From assembly GCF_914484835.1 (NCBI RefSeq), contig NZ_CAJZAR010000088.1, positions 22,921 through 86,920 of the forward strand: 64,000 nt of DNA, written 5' to 3'. Positions 62,630-64,000 of this stretch are shown here, piece after piece. Under the pieces are notes generated by a model, which did not search any database, was not told the origin of the DNA, and worked only from the letters and a program-made list of their open reading frames with translations. This DNA comes from Paraburkholderia tropica (GTDB lineage: Bacteria > Pseudomonadota > Gammaproteobacteria > Burkholderiales > Burkholderiaceae). The first letter of the stretch is position 1. Each line of letters opens with the position of its first letter. The position numbers and the translations under genes were made by a program.

Positions 62630-63889
62630 ATGAAGATTTCCCTCGCACACTACGCGGCCCGCGCCGCCTTTCTCGTCGCGCTCGGCGCTGCGACGCCCGC
62701 TTTTGCCGAACAGCCAGCCGGCGGCCACTGGGTGACGAGCTGGGCGACCGCGCTTCAGTCGATTCCGCAGCGTAACGCGCTGCCGCCGCTGTATCGCGCG
62801 CCGGACGTGGCGGGACGCACCGTGCGTCAGATCATTTACCCGACGCTGGGCGGCGACGTGGTGCGCATCCACATCAGCAATGTCTACGGCACTACGCCGC
62901 TGATGATCGGTGCGATGGCGATTGCGCCGTCGTCGGGCGGCTCGGCGACGAGCGAGGCGCAGACGGTGCGCGTGACTTTCGGTGGGCGCGAGGGCGTGTC
63001 GCTGCCGCCGGGCGGCGAGATGGACAGCGATCCGGTGCGTATCGCCGTGAAGGGCGGTGCGCCGTATGCGGTCAGCGCCTATATGGGGCCGCAGCAGACG
63101 CTGGTCGCGTGGCACCGCGTGGCGAGCCAGGTGAATTACGTGTCGCGGCCGGGCAATCATGTGATGGACCCGTCGATCGGCGCGTTCAATCAGCGTTTCA
63201 CGCAGTACGCGTGGGTGACGGGGCTGGCGGTCGAGGCATCGGGGGCATCGACGGTCGCGGCCATCGGCGATTCGATCACCGATGGCATGCGCTCGTCGCT
63301 CAACGAAAACCACCGCTGGCCGGATGCGCTGGCGCGGCGGCTCGCTCGCGAAGGGCGCGGCAATCTCGCGGTCATCGACATGGGGATCAGCGGCAACCGT
63401 CTGCTGAGCGATTCGCCCTGTTACGGCGAGGCGCTCGAGCGCCGCTTCGAGCGCGACGCGCTGCGTCCGGGCGTGCGCACGGCAGTGCTGCTGATTGGCA
63501 TCAACGACATCAACTTCCAGGATATGCCGCCGCGCTCGGGGCTCGACTGCGACTTCCCACATACGCGCGTGAACGCCGACGATCTGATTGCCGGTTACAA
63601 GCGCGTGATCGCGATGGCGCATGCGCGCGGCGTGCGCATTCTTGGCGCGACGATCACGCCGGCGGCGCTGCCGCCGCAGCGCGAGGAGATTCGCGCCAGG
63701 GCGAATCAGTGGATCCGCACGAGTGGCGCGTTCGACGGCGTGGTGGACTTCGATGCGGCGTTGCGCGACCCGGCCGATCCGCTGCGTCTGCGCCGCGAGT
63801 ACGATAGCGGCGATCACATCCACCCGAGTGACTCGGGTTACGCGGCTATGGCGAATGCGGTGCCGCTGGCCGCGCTCGAAGGGAAGTAA
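62630..63889 (+). CDS. Secreted SGNH/GDSL-type hydrolase
   Basis: 419 aa. Signal peptide 1-26 (RAAFLVALGAATPAFA). The N-terminal beta-rich domain (WVTSWATALQSIP) precedes an SGNH core: block I AAIGDSITDG (Ser215), block II MGISGNR, block III IGINDIN and block V DHIHPSDSGY (Asp395, His398). Likely an esterase acting on polysaccharide or lipid substituents. ATG 62630 is chosen for the signal peptide. Divergent from paaA. Confidence 0.9.
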   Translation: MKISLAHYAARAAFLVALGAATPAFAEQPAGGHWVTSWATALQSIPQRNALPPLYRAPDVAGRTVRQIIYPTLGGDVVRIHISNVYGTTPLMIGAMAIAPSSGGSATSEAQTVRVTFGGREGVSLPPGGEMDSDPVRIAVKGGAPYAVSAYMGPQQTLVAWHRVASQVNYVSRPGNHVMDPSIGAFNQRFTQYAWVTGLAVEASGASTVAAIGDSITDGMRSSLNENHRWPDALARRLAREGRGNLAVIDMGISGNRLLSDSPCYGEALERRFERDALRPGVRTAVLLIGINDINFQDMPPRSGLDCDFPHTRVNADDLIAGYKRVIAMAHARGVRILGATITPAALPPQREEIRARANQWIRTSGAFDGVVDFDAALRDPADPLRLRREYDSGDHIHPSDSGYAAMANAVPLAALEGK

Positions 63890-63918
63890 AGAAATCTTCA
63901 GTTACCCCCTTGCGCTGT

Positions 63919-63952
63919 AGCGAAGGGAGCGCTAATATTCGCCCCCTTCGCT
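63919..63952. other. Inverted repeat at the right end of the window
   Basis: AGCGAAGGG (63919-63927) with CCCTTCGCT (63944-63952), 30 bp after the SGNH gene. No T-run; terminator-like or operator-like. Confidence 0.45.
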
Positions 63953-64000
63953 GCACGCAGTACCGCAACGAAGCCCGCGACGAGAAACCGGCGGGTCGGT

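Overview
The window is a GC-rich (roughly two thirds G+C by eye), densely coded chromosomal segment of a betaproteobacterium of the Burkholderiaceae (Burkholderia, Paraburkholderia or Caballeronia type). This rests on the gene neighbourhoods (TetR-type paaR, a DUF1835 gene and paaABCDE together; SDR, folB and ttcA; glmU with glmS; a fused indolepyruvate ferredoxin oxidoreductase beside hppD) and on codon bias. I see no rRNA, tRNA, CRISPR array, prophage or insertion sequence. 57 protein genes are called, mostly core metabolism.

Layout. 1-14 kb: metF, a TPR/GT41 (O-GlcNAc-transferase-like) protein, a dipeptide ABC importer (dppABCDF), a TraB/GumN protein, a TPR/GT9 protein and a small GT2 glycosyltransferase. 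14-17.5 kb: the 5-oxoprolinase genes pxpBCA facing a MarR-type regulator, with a perfect palindrome between them. 17.6-31 kb: housekeeping (fau, slt, an NDUFA9-like protein, GST, cca, a MidA-like methyltransferase, a pteridine-reductase-like SDR, folB, ttcA, glmU, glmS), which joins folate, tRNA and cell-wall precursor functions. 31-40 kb: a TPM-domain protein with LemA, small secreted His-rich proteins, a sirtuin, a CinA-like protein with altered active site, a non-coding stretch with DnaA-box-like sites, a DMT exporter, a Mut7-C RNase-like protein, an HIBADH-family dehydrogenase and a receiver-only protein that has lost its phosphorylation residues. 40-54 kb: a candidate small RNA, argC, a WrbA-like flavoprotein, a YbhB/YbcL protein, an orphan RcsB-like regulator, pyrE, an MFS transporter, maeB and the indolepyruvate oxidoreductase. 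54-64 kb: aromatic catabolism (hppD with a divergent Lrp regulator; paaR, DUF1835 and paaABCDE) and a secreted SGNH hydrolase.

The least ordinary signals are outside the well-known operons: (i) a compact promoter plus about 60 nt plus terminator unit at 40211-40308, whose predicted RNA carries two anti-Shine-Dalgarno-like UCUCCUC runs; (ii) DnaA-box-like sequences, two of them in a perfect 13-bp inverted repeat, beside an AT-rich tract at 35.2-35.5 kb; (iii) the degenerate receiver at 39.7 kb and the degenerate CinA domain next to a sirtuin at 34 kb; (iv) clear operator palindromes in the pxpB/marR and paaA promoters. No large undescribed multi-gene system is evident. All functional calls come from reading the sequence; no database search was run.
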